Assembly: GCA_001941065.1 (NCBI GenBank)
Contig: MSHJ01000003.1
Span: forward strand, 79,038-143,037
Length of the DNA stretch: 64,000 nucleotides
Origin: Alistipes sp. Zagget8
GTDB taxonomy: Bacteria; Bacteroidota; Bacteroidia; Bacteroidales; Rikenellaceae
Direction of reading: 5' to 3'
Both the position numbers and the translations under genes were made by a program. The notes beneath the pieces were generated by a model. It had not been told where the DNA came from. It made no database searches and saw only the letters and a list, made by a program, of their open reading frames with translations. Below are positions 34,294 to 43,776 of this stretch, piece by piece; within the stretch, counting starts at the first letter, position 1; each line of letters begins with the position of its first letter.

Positions 34294-35150
34294 GGTTGCA
34301 TCGTTTTCATGCAGTAGAGCATCGACTCCCGCCAGTGGGGTATCTCGATGCCGAACGTCGTTTTGAACTTGCTTTTGTCGAGTACCGAATAGGCCGGACG
34401 GGGGGCCTTGGCGGGGTACTCGGCCGTGTGGCACGGTGTGATGCGGCATTTATCGTGCCCGGCGGCCGCTGCAATCTCCACGGCGAAATCGTACCACGAC
34501 GCGACGCCTTCGTCCGAGAAATGGTAAAGCCCCTCGTTGCCGCGCAGCTGACCGCCCTCGATCACCGAGAATATCCCTAGTGCGAGGTCTCCGGCGTAGG
34601 TCGGGGTTCCGATCTGGTCGAAGACCACGTTCAGCGACTCCCGCTCGGCCGTCAGCCGCAGCATTGTTTTCAGGAAATTGTTCCCGAACGCCGAATAGAG
34701 CCATGCCGTGCGCAGGATCAGGTAACTGCATCCCGACGCTTCGACGGCGCGTTCCCCGGCGAGCTTCGTGCGCCCGTAGACGCCCAGCGGCGCGGTCGGA
34801 GCCTGCTCGGTGTAGGGTGTGTGGGCTGTTCCGTCGAAAACGTAATCGGTCGAAATATGAATCAGCGTGGCTCCCGTGGCCGCTGCTGCCGCCGCGAGGT
34901 TCGCGGGGGCGAGACGGTTCAGGAGGTCGGCGGTCGCTTCGTCCTCTTCGGCACGCTCCACGTTGGTGTAGGCCGCGCAGTTGACGATCACTTCGGCGCG
35001 GGTCTGCTCCGCGGCCTGGCGAACGGCCCCGGCGTCGGTGACGTCGAGTTCCGCAACGTCGGTGAAGATGTAATTGTTGGGCGATACGGCGCCCAGACGC
35101 TGCATTTCATGTCCCAACTGTCCGTTGGCGCCCGTTACTAATATATTCAT
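34290..35150 (-). CDS. rfbD: dTDP-4-dehydrorhamnose reductase
   Basis: A 286-residue SDR enzyme: [35 protein letters not shown], and active-site YGRTKLAGE. Final step to dTDP-L-rhamnose, used for O-antigen, capsule or surface glycans. Overlaps rfbC by 4 bp. Confidence 0.95.
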   Translation of the reverse strand: MNILVTGANGQLGHEMQRLGAVSPNNYIFTDVAELDVTDAGAVRQAAEQTRAEVIVNCAAYTNVERAEEDEATADLLNRLAPANLAAAAAATGATLIHISTDYVFDGTAHTPYTEQAPTAPLGVYGRTKLAGERAVEASGCSYLILRTAWLYSAFGNNFLKTMLRLTAERESLNVVFDQIGTPTYAGDLALGIFSVIEGGQLRGNEGLYHFSDEGVASWYDFAVEIAAAAGHDKCRITPCHTAEYPAKAPRPAYSVLDKSKFKTTFGIEIPHWRESMLYCMKTMQP

Positions 35151-35710
35151 GGTTTACGGTATTCGAATAATTCCCCGGCTTCGGCCAGCGCCGGACGGCG
35201 GCGGTCCTTCTCCGAGAGCACGATGGCGTCAGCCGGAAGCCGCCAGTCGATGGCGAGTGCGGGATCGTCCCACGCGATGCCTCCTTCGCTCTGCGGGGCG
35301 TAATAGTTGTCACATTTGTACTGGAACACGGCTTCGTCGCTCAGCACGGCGAATCCGTGTGCGAATCCGCGGGGAATGAACAACTGGCGGTGGTTTTCGC
35401 CTGAGAGCTCCGCCGCGACGTGACGCCCGAAGGTGGGCGATCCGCGGCGGATGTCCACCGCCACGTCGAGCACCCGCCCCGAAACCACGCGCACCAGCTT
35501 GGCCTGTGCGGCCTCCCCGTGCTGGAAATGAAGCCCCCGGACCACACCGTAGCGGGATTTCGATTCGTTGTCCTGCACGAAATCCACCGCGCCTGCGGTC
35601 TCCTCGAAGCGCTTGCGGGAGAAACTCTCGAAAAAGTAGCCCCGGGTGTCCCCGAACACCTCGGGCTCGAGGATCAGGACCCCTTCGATGTCGGTTCTGT
35701 ATATTTTCAT
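35147..35710 (-). CDS. rfbC: dTDP-4-dehydrorhamnose 3,5-epimerase
   Basis: A 187-residue cupin epimerase: [50 protein letters not shown] and [17 protein letters not shown]. The gene is the C-terminal part of a much longer open frame (to 36625) whose upstream part is only antisense-like readthrough inside rfbA. ATG at 35710 overlaps the rfbA stop by 4 bp. Confidence 0.96.
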   Translation of the reverse strand: MKIYRTDIEGVLILEPEVFGDTRGYFFESFSRKRFEETAGAVDFVQDNESKSRYGVVRGLHFQHGEAAQAKLVRVVSGRVLDVAVDIRRGSPTFGRHVAAELSGENHRQLFIPRGFAHGFAVLSDEAVFQYKCDNYYAPQSEGGIAWDDPALAIDWRLPADAIVLSEKDRRRPALAEAGELFEYRKP

Positions 35711-36588
35711 TTGTGTTCGTCGATGAGTTTGAGCAGATACTGCCCGTACTGGTTTTTGAGCATTGGCCTGGCCAGTTTGCGGACCTTGTCGGCCGTGATC
35801 CAGCCGTTGCGGTAGGCGATGCCCTCGAGGCAGGCGATCTTGAGTCCCTGCCGCTTCTCGATAACCTCCACGAAGATCGAGGCTTCGGCCAGCGAGTCGT
35901 GCGTGCCCGTGTCGAGCCACGCAAAACCCCGCTGCAAGGTCTGCACCTTCAGTTCCCCGTCGCCGAGGAATGCTTGGTTCACCGAGGTGATTTCCAATTC
36001 GCCCCGTGCCGAAGGTTTTATCGCCTTGGCCACCCGGACCACTTTGTTGGGGTAGAAATAGAGCCCCACGACCGCGTAGTTGGATTTCGGATGCGCGGGC
36101 TTTTCCTCGATCGAGAGGCAGTTGCCCGCCGCGTCGAACTCCGCGACGCCGTACCGCTCGGGGTCTTCGACGCGGTAGCCGAAGATGGTGGCTTTGGCCT
36201 GCTCCTCGGCGTTCCGCACCGCTTCGCGGAGCATTCCCGTGAATCCCGATCCGTGGAAGATGTTGTCGCCCAGTACCAGGCACACCGAGTCGTCGCCGAT
36301 GAACTCCTCGCCGATTAGGAATGCCTGCGCCAGTCCGTCGGGCGAAGGCTGTTCGGCATAGGAGAACCGCATGCCGTAGTCCGATCCGTCGCCCAGCAGG
36401 CGGCGGAACGCCGGCAGGTCGGCCGGTGTCGAGATGATGAGTATGTCGCGGATGCCGGCGAGCATCAGCGCCGACAGCGGGTAATAGACCATCGGTTTGT
36501 CGTAGATCGGGAGCAGCTGTTTGCTGACCCCCTTGGTTATCGGATAGAGGCGCGTTCCCGAGCCTCCCGCCAAGACAATGCCTTTCAT
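35707..36588 (-). CDS. rfbA: Glucose-1-phosphate thymidylyltransferase
   Basis: A 293-residue nucleotidyltransferase: [46 protein letters not shown] and [13 protein letters not shown]. First enzyme of dTDP-rhamnose synthesis and first gene of the operon. A TACCTTCG element at 36640-36647 (minus strand) is a possible promoter. Confidence 0.97.
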   Translation of the reverse strand: MKGIVLAGGSGTRLYPITKGVSKQLLPIYDKPMVYYPLSALMLAGIRDILIISTPADLPAFRRLLGDGSDYGMRFSYAEQPSPDGLAQAFLIGEEFIGDDSVCLVLGDNIFHGSGFTGMLREAVRNAEEQAKATIFGYRVEDPERYGVAEFDAAGNCLSIEEKPAHPKSNYAVVGLYFYPNKVVRVAKAIKPSARGELEITSVNQAFLGDGELKVQTLQRGFAWLDTGTHDSLAEASIFVEVIEKRQGLKIACLEGIAYRNGWITADKVRKLARPMLKNQYGQYLLKLIDEHK

Positions 36589-36727
36589 ATCGTTGCGTGT
36601 TGATCCCTCCCTGCGGCTTCTGCACGGGGGAATTTCAGTCGAAGGTACGGCTTTTTTGCGAATTTCCGGTATCCCGGGACTGATTTTTTGTAAAGTATCG
36701 CTATCTTTACCAACAATTTTTGGGATT

Positions 36728-37819
36728 ATGAAGGATACGGCGACGGACGGATTGTTCGCCCTGCTGCGGGCGGCGCTGCACGGGAAGATGGAGGATACTG
36801 CGCTTTTTGCGCAGGGTGACGAGGCGTGGTGGCGCGAGATTTACAGCCGTTCGTCGGCGCAGGGGGTGCTGGCAGTGGCCTGGGACGGACTGCAGATGCT
36901 GCCCGGGGAGTTGTGCCCGCCGCGTCAGCTGCTGCTGGAGTGGGCTTTCAACGTCGAGCAGATCGAGAAACGCTATCGCCGTCACGAAGCGGCCGTCACC
37001 CGTCTCGCGGCCTTCTACCACAAACACGGCATCCCGATGATGCTCCTCAAAGGCTACGGGCTGAGCCTTTCCTATCCCGTTCCGTCGCACCGCCCGTTCG
37101 GGGACATCGACATCTGGCTCTACGGGCGTCAGCCCGAGGCCGACCGGATTGTGACCCGCGAGCTGGGCCTGCAGGTCGACGAGGACAAGGAGCACCACAC
37201 GACCTTCCTTTTCGACGGCATTATGGTCGAGAACCATTACGACATCGTCAACAACGAGACCCATAGTTCCAACCGCCGGATCGAACAGCCGCTCAAGCGC
37301 TTCGCGGCGCAGCCCGGAGAGTCCGTCGAGCTGGGCGGCGTGGCGGTCGGCCTGCCTTCGGTGCCTTTCAACGCGCTGTTCCTGCTGCGCCATGCCGCCG
37401 TGCATTTCGCCGCCATCAATATCGGACTGCGCCACGTGCTCGACTGGTATGTCTTTGTCGAACGCAATGTAGGCCGGATCGACTGGGAGGAACTCTGTGC
37501 GCTGGCCCGCGAGGCGAATATGGACCGGTTTCTGGAGTGCCTGAACGCCATCTGCGCCGAAGATTTGGGGCTCGATGCCTCGCTGCTGCCGCCGTCCGCC
37601 TGCGACCCGAAGCTGAAAGAACGGGTGCTGAACGAAATTCTGTCGCCCGAATTTTCGGACGCCAAGCCGAACGGACTGCTGCCGAATATGTGGTTCAAGA
37701 CCCGCCGCTGGTGGGCCAACCGCTGGAAGCACCGGATCGTCTACGACGAGAGTCTTGCCGGGGCCTTTGTGAACTCGGTCCGGGCGCACCTCAAACGTCC
37801 GAAATCCATCTCCGCATAA
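36728..37819 (+). CDS. Nucleotidyltransferase family protein (NTP_transf_5)
   Basis: A 363-residue protein of the PF14907-like nucleotidyltransferase family. The core is [34 protein letters not shown], with DIDIW as the DxD metal pair, and [17 protein letters not shown] later. These proteins are common near surface polysaccharide genes in Bacteroidetes; here the gene is divergent from the rml operon. Substrate unknown. A TATCTTTA element at 36702-36709 may be its promoter. The ATG at 36728 is chosen because upstream codons lie before that element. Confidence 0.82.
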   Translation: MKDTATDGLFALLRAALHGKMEDTALFAQGDEAWWREIYSRSSAQGVLAVAWDGLQMLPGELCPPRQLLLEWAFNVEQIEKRYRRHEAAVTRLAAFYHKHGIPMMLLKGYGLSLSYPVPSHRPFGDIDIWLYGRQPEADRIVTRELGLQVDEDKEHHTTFLFDGIMVENHYDIVNNETHSSNRRIEQPLKRFAAQPGESVELGGVAVGLPSVPFNALFLLRHAAVHFAAINIGLRHVLDWYVFVERNVGRIDWEELCALAREANMDRFLECLNAICAEDLGLDASLLPPSACDPKLKERVLNEILSPEFSDAKPNGLLPNMWFKTRRWWANRWKHRIVYDESLAGAFVNSVRAHLKRPKSISA

Positions 37820-37823
37820 AACG

Positions 37824-37849
37824 ACGGGACCGGCTGATGCCGGTCCCGT
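37824..37849. terminator. Bidirectional terminator
   Basis: Perfect 11-bp stem ACGGGACCGGC and complement with a 4-nt loop between convergent genes. Confidence 0.75.
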
Positions 37850-37854
37850 TCCGT

Positions 37855-39438
37855 TTACAGTTCGATGACTTTCGTGATGCCGACGGCGTCGGCGAAATGT
37901 CCGTCGTGGGAGATCAGCAGCAGCGTGCCCCGATAGCTGCGGATCGTGTCGGTCAGGATGCCGAGGCTCTGCAGGTCGGGGTTGTTCGTCGGCTCGTCGA
38001 GGATGAAGAGGTCCGGCACGTGGTTTTCGATCATCAGGCAGCAGAGGCTCAGGCGCATCCGCTCGCCGCCGCTGAGCGTGTCGCACGCCTTGTCCCACGT
38101 CTCGGCCGGGAACAACGCCCGGTGGAGCCGCATTTTCAGTTCGTGGTCTTCGAGGTGGTTGCGGTTGCAGGTTTGCGCGGTCTCCAGCACGGTCGCCGGG
38201 GTCCCGATGCGGCTGTATTCCTGGTCGAGGCAGACGTGTGAAAAATCGCTCCGTCTAATTTCGCCCTCTGTGGGCTGTAACTCCCCGGTCAGCAGCCGCA
38301 CGAGGGTGGTTTTCCCCGTTCCGTTGCCGCCCCGCAGGCGGATGCGCTCCCCGCTGCGGATCGCTGCGTCGAGGGGTTCGCTCCAGAGCGGCGTGCCTCC
38401 GGGGTAGGCGAAATTGACACCCCGAGCCTCCGCCAGCAATTTGCCGTCGTGGAGCTGCGCATCGTCGAAATCGATTCGCAGCAGGCATTCGCGTGGCTGC
38501 ATGGCACGCAGCACGGCTATCTTTTCGCGGTCGCGGTCGATGACTCCGGTGTGCTGGTCCCGGAGCCGCGAGGCCGTCCGCTCGCCGCTGTCCTTCAAGC
38601 CTTTGCGCAGGATACGCGGTGACTGGTCCTTCTTTTTCTCACCCTGCGCCGCACGTTTCTCCTGCCGTTCGCGAACCTCCTGCGCCTTCCGGCGGGCCTG
38701 TTTCAGGGCGCTCTGCGCGGCGTCGATATGCTGTTCGAGGGCCTGCTGTTCGATCTGTTTCTGCTCCCGGTAGAAATCGTAATTCCCGCCGTAGCGTTTC
38801 AGTCCCAGCGGTGAGAGTTCGTAGGTCGTTTCCAACAGGTTCAAAAGCGTGATGTCGTGGCTCACGACCACCACGGTGGCCCGGGTGTCGCGGACGAAGG
38901 CGTAGAGCTGCCGCCGTCCCGTTTCGTCGAGGTGGTTGGTCGGCTCGTCCAGCAGCACGATTTCCGGTTTGCAGAGCGTCGCTCCCGCCAGCAGGAGCCG
39001 GGTCTTCTCGCCGCCGCTCAGGGCGCCGGCTGCGGTGTCCGGCCTGACGTGGTACAGTCCCCAGCCGTCGAGCGCCGCGCGGCATTTCGCTTCGACCTCC
39101 CAGTCGTCGCCCAGCGTGTCGTAATGGGCCGGGTCGGTGCTTCCGGCGCAGATGGCACGCAGGGCCGCGCGTTTTTCGGCGATGCCCAGCGCCTCGGCGA
39201 CGCTCAGCCCCGCCAGACAGGGCTGCTGGGGAACATAACAGGGACGTGCGGCGCAGGCGACGCTGCCCGATGTGGGGGTGAGTTCGCCCGCCAGCAGTTT
39301 CAGGAGCGTGGATTTTCCCGCTCCGTTGCTGCCGACGACGGCTGCTTTTCCGCCCGGCGGCACGGAAAGGTCTATCGCTTCGAACAGCGACTGCCGGTTG
39401 GTATAGTGATAGGAGAGATCACTGACGATGATATGCAT
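37855..39438 (-). CDS. ABC-F family ATPase
   Basis: A 527-residue protein with two ABC domains and no membrane segments: Walker A GSNGAGKST and GGNGTGKTT, signatures LSGGEKTR and LSGGERMR, and Walker B LLDEPTNHLD and ILDEPTNNPD. The linker between the domains (about 225-330) is long, charged and helical, as in ribosome-acting ABC-F proteins that enter the E site. The second LDEPTN box is followed by NPD rather than HLD. Bacteroidetes members include antibiotic ribosomal-protection-like proteins, but resistance is not proven. It has a long leader with a tiny ORF (39534-39551). Confidence 0.9.
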   Translation of the reverse strand: MHIIVSDLSYHYTNRQSLFEAIDLSVPPGGKAAVVGSNGAGKSTLLKLLAGELTPTSGSVACAARPCYVPQQPCLAGLSVAEALGIAEKRAALRAICAGSTDPAHYDTLGDDWEVEAKCRAALDGWGLYHVRPDTAAGALSGGEKTRLLLAGATLCKPEIVLLDEPTNHLDETGRRQLYAFVRDTRATVVVVSHDITLLNLLETTYELSPLGLKRYGGNYDFYREQKQIEQQALEQHIDAAQSALKQARRKAQEVRERQEKRAAQGEKKKDQSPRILRKGLKDSGERTASRLRDQHTGVIDRDREKIAVLRAMQPRECLLRIDFDDAQLHDGKLLAEARGVNFAYPGGTPLWSEPLDAAIRSGERIRLRGGNGTGKTTLVRLLTGELQPTEGEIRRSDFSHVCLDQEYSRIGTPATVLETAQTCNRNHLEDHELKMRLHRALFPAETWDKACDTLSGGERMRLSLCCLMIENHVPDLFILDEPTNNPDLQSLGILTDTIRSYRGTLLLISHDGHFADAVGITKVIEL

Positions 39439-39456
39439 ATATACACAATAAATGGG

Positions 39457-39551
39457 GGTCTTGCGTGAAGACCGGTTAAACCGATGTTTCGTTCCGAGCG
39501 GATACGGTGTCGGTTTGACTGAACCCGACCCGTTTATTGTTGTATTCTCAT
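39457..39551 (-). promoter_or_regulatory. Leader with short ORF upstream of ABC-F gene
   Basis: Between the -7 element at 39575-39582 and the ABC-F ATG at 39438 lies a leader of about 130 nt. It contains a five-codon ORF on the minus strand (39551 to 39534, MRIQQ and stop) and a hairpin GGTCTT/AAGACC (39457-39473) close to the start codon. Leader-peptide attenuation is known for several ABC-F resistance genes; this layout fits but is not proof. Confidence 0.4.
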
Positions 39552-39574
39552 CGCAGTGATTATTGGTGATGGCG

Positions 39575-39582
39575 CAAAGATA
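39575..39582 (-). promoter_or_regulatory. -7 element of ABC-F gene
   Basis: Minus-strand TATCTTTG, about 137 bp upstream of the ATG. Confidence 0.5.
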
Positions 39583-39637
39583 CGGATAATTTCGGGATTT
39601 CCGCATCTTTGCGCCATCGTTTGTTTCCGAAAGTGCC

Positions 39638-42088
39638 TTACAGGGCTTTCAATCGGTAGTCGCCGGTTTCGGCGACGGCCCGCTGCAGCTCCTCGTCGGA
39701 GTACGTGCGGCCCGTGAACCGGACCTCGGCCGCCGGCGGGTCGAGCGTCACCGACGCCGAGACGCCTTCCAGAGCGTTGAGTGCTTTTTCTACGTGCATG
39801 CGGCAATGGTTGCACATCATGCCTTCCACTTGATACTTTTTCATAATCCGTTGTTGTTTTATGGTTTTCTTTTGCTGTAATTTCACACGTTTCAGCCGCA
39901 GGCTGTTGCCCACGACGCTGACGCTGCTCATCGCCATCACCGCCCCCGCGATCATCGGGTCGAGCTGAACCCCGAACAGCGGGTAGAGCACGCCGGCCGC
40001 CACGGGCACGCCGATCAGGTTGTAGATGAACGCCCAGAAAAGATTCTGGCGAATGGTGCGCACCGTGAGCCGCGACAGGCGGATGGCTTCGGCGATCTTC
40101 GTGAGGTCCGACGAGATGATCGTCACCGGGGCCGCCTCCATGGCGATGTCGCTGCCGCGTCCCATGGCAATCCCGAGGTCGGCCCGTGCCAGCGCCGCGC
40201 TGTCGTTGATGCCGTCGCCCGCCATGGCCACCGTGTGGCCTTCGGACTGGAGCGTGCGGATAAATTCGGCCTTTTGGTGGGGGAGCACCCCCGCGCGGTA
40301 ATGGTCGATGCCCGCCTTGCGGGCCACCTCGCGGGCTGCCGCCTCGCCGTCGCCCGTCAGCATCCAGACCGCGATGCCCTGTTCGCGCAGCTCCCGGACA
40401 GCCTCCGCCGAATGTTCCTTCAAAGAGTCGGTGATCCCCGCCACGGCCAGCGTCCGCTCCGCGTCGGCGAACCAGATTACGGTCTTGGCCTCCCCGGCCA
40501 TGCGCTCCGCCGCCGTGCGGAGCTCTTCGCCGGTGGCAATGCCGTGTTCTTGCATCAGGGCTTCGTTTCCGGCATAGTAGGTCCGGCCGCCGACCGCGCC
40601 GCTCACGCCCCGTCCGGTGATGCTTTCGAATCCCTCGACCGTCACCGGGACGCCCCCTTCGAGATGCGCGGCGACGGCTCCGGCCAGCGGATGTTCCGAC
40701 AGTTTTTCGAGACTGTAAAGAACGGCCCGGTGCGTGTCGTCGCCCCCGGCCCACACGAGGTCCGTCACCTCGGGATGCCCTTCGGTCAGCGTTCCGGTCT
40801 TGTCCAGCACCACGACATCGACCTTGACGGCCGTTTCGAGGCTCTCGGCATCCTTGATCAGGATGCCGTTCTCGGCCCCCTTGCCGATCCCTGCCATGAT
40901 GGCCGTGGGCGTCGCCAGCCCCAGGGCGCAGGGGCAGGCGATGATAAGCACCGTGACCAGCGCCAGCAACCCGTGCGAGAATCCGTTCTCCGGGTCCAGC
41001 AGCATCCACGCCGCGAAGGCGAGGAGTGCGATGCCGATAATCACGGGCACGAAGATGCCCGCGATGCGGTCCACGAGTTTCTGCACCGGGGCTTTGCTGC
41101 CCTGCGCCTCCTGCACCAGGCGGATGATCTGTGCGAGCAGGGTTTCTCCGCCGACCTTTGCGGCCGTGAAGCGGAAACTTCCCCGCTGGTTGACGGTCCC
41201 GGCAAACACCTCGTCGCCGGGGCTTTTCGCCGCCGGGACGGGCTCGCCCGTGAGCATGCTCTCGTCCACATACGAACCGCCTTCAGCCACCGTTCCGTCC
41301 ACGGCAATCCGTTCGCCGGGGCGTGCCAGCAGCAGGTCGCCGGGCTGTACCTCGCCGACCGGGATTTCCTGCTGCCGCCCGTCCGCTCCGATGCGGACGA
41401 CAGTCGCGGGCTGAAGCCCCATCAATTTGCGGATGGCCTCCGAGGTATTGTCCCGGGCGCGGGCTTCGAGCAGGCGTCCCAGCAGGATGAAGGCGATGAT
41501 GACGCTCGCCGCTTCGAAATAGACGTGAGGATGAATGCCCCGGGCCTCCCAGAATCCGGGAAAGAGCATGTTCGCCACGCTGAACAGATAGGCGACTCCG
41601 GTGCTTCCGGCCACGAGCGTGTCCATGTTGGCCGCGCCGTGTCGGAGCTGCCGCCAGGCGTTGACGAAGAAATCGCGCCCCAGCACGAATACCACCGGCG
41701 TGGACAGCAGCCACATGAATTCGTTGGCATAGGGCATCTCCATCCAGAACATCCCCACGACGACCACCGGCACCGACAGGGCGATGGCCCACACCGTGCG
41801 TCGTTTCAGCGTGCGGTAACGTTCACCTGCGGCCTTTTCGGCCTCCCGTGCGGCATCCCCGGCCCCGACGATCAGGTCGTAACCCGCCTGCCGCACGGCT
41901 TCCCGCAGGGCGGCGGGGGAGCACTGCGCGGGGTCGTACTCCACCAGGGCGGTCGCCGCAGCGAAATTCACCGCGGCGCGGCTCACACCCGGAACGTTGT
42001 TCAGGACTTTGTCCACTTTCGCCGCACACGCCGCACAACTCATGTCGGCGATGGGAAAGGTCTGTTTCGTGATCTGATTTTTTGCCAT
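39638..42088 (-). CDS. copA: Copper-translocating P-type ATPase with N- and C-terminal HMA domains
   Basis: An 816-residue P1B ATPase. An N-terminal HMA domain (DMSCAACAAKV, CxxC), TGEP loop, membrane metal site CPC (ACPCALGLATPTA), phosphorylation site DKTGT, SEHP and GDGIND are all present, so it exports Cu+. After the last membrane helices a second HMA domain is fused at the C-terminus (VEGMMCNHCRMHVEKALNALEGV, from about residue 750); it looks like a CopZ chaperone joined to the pump. ATG at 42088 is chosen because it follows a -7 element (42113-42120). A metal-sensing AraC regulator lies just upstream. Confidence 0.95.
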   Translation of the reverse strand: MAKNQITKQTFPIADMSCAACAAKVDKVLNNVPGVSRAAVNFAAATALVEYDPAQCSPAALREAVRQAGYDLIVGAGDAAREAEKAAGERYRTLKRRTVWAIALSVPVVVVGMFWMEMPYANEFMWLLSTPVVFVLGRDFFVNAWRQLRHGAANMDTLVAGSTGVAYLFSVANMLFPGFWEARGIHPHVYFEAASVIIAFILLGRLLEARARDNTSEAIRKLMGLQPATVVRIGADGRQQEIPVGEVQPGDLLLARPGERIAVDGTVAEGGSYVDESMLTGEPVPAAKSPGDEVFAGTVNQRGSFRFTAAKVGGETLLAQIIRLVQEAQGSKAPVQKLVDRIAGIFVPVIIGIALLAFAAWMLLDPENGFSHGLLALVTVLIIACPCALGLATPTAIMAGIGKGAENGILIKDAESLETAVKVDVVVLDKTGTLTEGHPEVTDLVWAGGDDTHRAVLYSLEKLSEHPLAGAVAAHLEGGVPVTVEGFESITGRGVSGAVGGRTYYAGNEALMQEHGIATGEELRTAAERMAGEAKTVIWFADAERTLAVAGITDSLKEHSAEAVRELREQGIAVWMLTGDGEAAAREVARKAGIDHYRAGVLPHQKAEFIRTLQSEGHTVAMAGDGINDSAALARADLGIAMGRGSDIAMEAAPVTIISSDLTKIAEAIRLSRLTVRTIRQNLFWAFIYNLIGVPVAAGVLYPLFGVQLDPMIAGAVMAMSSVSVVGNSLRLKRVKLQQKKTIKQQRIMKKYQVEGMMCNHCRMHVEKALNALEGVSASVTLDPPAAEVRFTGRTYSDEELQRAVAETGDYRLKAL

Positions 42089-42112
42089 GTCGTTTCGCCT
42101 TTTGCTTCGTTG

Positions 42113-42120
42113 CAAAGGTA
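42113..42120 (-). promoter_or_regulatory. -7 element of copA
   Basis: Minus-strand TACCTTTG 24 bp upstream of copA. Further upstream is an interrupted palindrome GGAAT-N11-ATTCC (42155-42175), a possible operator for the adjacent regulator (low confidence). Confidence 0.6.
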
Positions 42121-42179
42121 ACGCCACGGGGCTGTGAAGCCGTTACAGAATTATGGAATAGATTTACAAGATTCCGGGA

Positions 42180-42752
42180 TTACACCTTGTCGAGGGGTTT
42201 CCGATGCCCTTCGGCCTGCTCCCGGAAGCGGGTCGGGGTCATTCCCGTCAGGCTCTTGAACTGTGCGCTGAGGTGGGCGGCGCTCGAATAGTTCATCCGG
42301 TCGGCTATTTCGCCGATCGTCAGTTCGCCGTAAGCCAGCAGCTCCTTCACCCGTTCGATTTTCTGGGCGATGAAATACTTTTCGACGGTCGTTCCCGTCG
42401 TTTCGGAGAAGAGTTTGCTGATCTGGCTGTATTCGTGGTGTGTGGCTTCGGTCAGCCGGTCGGAGAGGTTCACCCGGAGATTCCCGTCGTCGCGGTGCAC
42501 CAGCCGGATGATCTCGGCCTTCACCAGCTCGACGAGCTGCTGTTTCGGTTCGTCGAGGAGCTCGAATCCCAGCGCCTGCAGCCGTTCGCCGAGCCGCTTC
42601 CGCACTTCGCCCTCCACCGGGGTCGCCGTGCGCACCACGCCCAGCTCGACGGAGAGGGTCTCTATCCCGAGCTCCGCGAACAACTCCCGCACGACCATCC
42701 GGCAGCGGTCGCACACCATGTTGCGGATATATATGGTTCCGGTCGTCTCCAT
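42180..42752 (-). CDS. AraC regulator with N-terminal HMA-like metal domain
   Basis: A 190-residue protein. Residues 1-70 resemble an HMA metal-binding fold with a CDRC (CxxC) motif (TIYIRNMVCDRCRMVVRELFAELGIETLSVELG); residues about 95-185 are an AraC HTH domain (SDRLTEATHHEYSQISKLFSETTGTTVEKYFIAQKIERVKELLAYGELTIGEIADRMNYSSAAHLSAQFKSLTGMTPTRFR shown in part by its key helices). It probably senses copper and controls copA, which starts 92 bp downstream. Start ATG overlaps the nitroreductase stop by one base. Confidence 0.85.
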   Translation of the reverse strand: METTGTIYIRNMVCDRCRMVVRELFAELGIETLSVELGVVRTATPVEGEVRKRLGERLQALGFELLDEPKQQLVELVKAEIIRLVHRDDGNLRVNLSDRLTEATHHEYSQISKLFSETTGTTVEKYFIAQKIERVKELLAYGELTIGEIADRMNYSSAAHLSAQFKSLTGMTPTRFREQAEGHRKPLDKV

Positions 42753-43393
42753 CACTTGATCGTCAGCTCCTCCGGACGGACCTTGGGGACGTAGTGCGTG
42801 CCGTTCTCTCGGTAGTAATTGCGGTCGCCGTCCGCACCGATCGGCACCAGTTCTATTTTTTCGATGCCCCGTCCGATGGCGAGGATCAGCAGCGGCTCCC
42901 ATTCCAGCCCGAATTCCTGCCGGATGTGCTCTTTGTCGAAAGCCCCGATGCAGATGCCGTTCAGCCCGATCTCCGCGGCCTGCAGCAGCATGCTCTGGGC
43001 CGAAATGCCGAGGTCGATGTCCACGTAACGGTTCTCTTCGACCGTCGAGCAGACAATGATAAAGGCGTTGGGTTCGGTTCCCGGCAGGGGTAGGTGCAGG
43101 TGGGGCAGGGCGCCTCCGAGGCGGATGTGCGCCAATACTTTCTGCGCTTCGTCGGACAATACGGGCCGGAACCGCAGCACCTGCTGGTTGCGTGCCGAAG
43201 GGATTTTGGCGTTCACCTCGATGATGCGCCGGAGTTGATCCTCGCGTACGATGAAATTCGCGTCGTAACCGCGGTGGCTGCGGTTTTTCAGCAGCAGCCG
43301 GCCGAGCGTCGCCAGGGGCCTGCGGCCGCCCTGTCCGGCCGCAGGCCGATTCCGGTACTCCTCCATTTTCCGTTCCAGATAGTTGTCTGCCAT
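42752..43393 (-). CDS. Nitroreductase family protein
   Basis: A 213-residue FMN-dependent nitroreductase-like protein: RSHRGYDANFIVREDQLRRIIEVNAKIPSARNQQVLRF, then DLGISAQSMLLQAAEIGLNGICIGAFD. Physiological substrate unknown. It is the first gene of an operon with the AraC/HMA regulator. Confidence 0.88.
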   Translation of the reverse strand: MADNYLERKMEEYRNRPAAGQGGRRPLATLGRLLLKNRSHRGYDANFIVREDQLRRIIEVNAKIPSARNQQVLRFRPVLSDEAQKVLAHIRLGGALPHLHLPLPGTEPNAFIIVCSTVEENRYVDIDLGISAQSMLLQAAEIGLNGICIGAFDKEHIRQEFGLEWEPLLILAIGRGIEKIELVPIGADGDRNYYRENGTHYVPKVRPEELTIK

Positions 43394-43418
43394 GTTTGTT
43401 CTGTTGGATGTATGTATG

Positions 43419-43426
43419 CAAAGATA
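43419..43426 (-). promoter_or_regulatory. -7 element of nitroreductase operon
   Basis: Minus-strand TATCTTTG 25 bp upstream of the nitroreductase ATG. Confidence 0.65.
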
Positions 43427-43446
43427 GCGTAATATGGCTGTAAAGA

Positions 43447-43477
43447 CAAAAAAAGCACTCTTTTTAAGAGTGCTTTT
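43447..43477 (-). terminator. Terminator of tRNA-Lys
   Basis: Minus-strand stem of 13 bp (AAAAAGCACTCTT and complement) with a 3-nt loop, followed by T-run. Confidence 0.8.
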
Positions 43478-43481
43478 TCCG

Positions 43482-43554
43482 TGATCCCCGTGGGGCTCGA
43501 ACCCACGACCCCAACATTAAAAGTGTTGTGCTCTACCAGCTGAGCTAGGAGATC
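43482..43554 (-). tRNA. tRNA-Lys (UUU)
   Basis: A 73-nt cloverleaf: acceptor GATCTCC/GGGGATC, D arm GCTC/GAGC, anticodon arm CAACA-CTTTTAA-TGTTG giving UUU, T arm GTGGG-TTCGAGC-CCCAC, discriminator A, no encoded CCA. Confidence 0.95.
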
Positions 43555-43594
43555 TCCGTGTACCAATTCGTGAATCGCTTCCGTTTTGGTGGTG

Positions 43595-43602
43595 CAAATG
43601 TA
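43595..43602 (-). promoter_or_regulatory. -7 element of tRNA-Lys
   Basis: Minus-strand TACATTTG 40 bp upstream of the tRNA. Confidence 0.6.
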
Positions 43603-43703
43603 CGGATTTATTTTTAATTTACAACACCCGGCCTGCAAATTTTGCGCAAAACCCGCATTTTATGCTTTCCTGTCGCCGGGGCTGCGAAAATTCCGGCGTC
43701 GAT

Positions 43704-43734
43704 TTTGTTTTGCCGAAATAAAAAGATATTTTTG
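43704..43734 (+). promoter_or_regulatory. Promoter of carboxyspermidine dehydrogenase gene
   Basis: A TTTG at 43704-43707 and TATTTTTG at 43727-43734 with 19 bp between them, matching the Bacteroidetes -33/-7 pattern. ATG at 43777. Confidence 0.7.
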
Positions 43735-43776
43735 TAGGCGTTAACGCGAAATTAACTTTAAAATACCAATAACTCT

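Noticed and set aside
35711..36625. N-terminal extension of rfbC to 492 residues
   Set aside because: The extension lies wholly inside rfbA in another frame; RfbC proteins are about 185 residues, and ATG 35710 overlaps rfbA in the usual 4-bp manner.
40235..42121. 628-codon plus-strand frame opposite copA, and the 491-codon frame at 39534-41009
   Set aside because: Both are shadows of copA; low-complexity Arg/Gly/His-rich translations. Only the last five codons of the second frame were kept, as a possible leader ORF.
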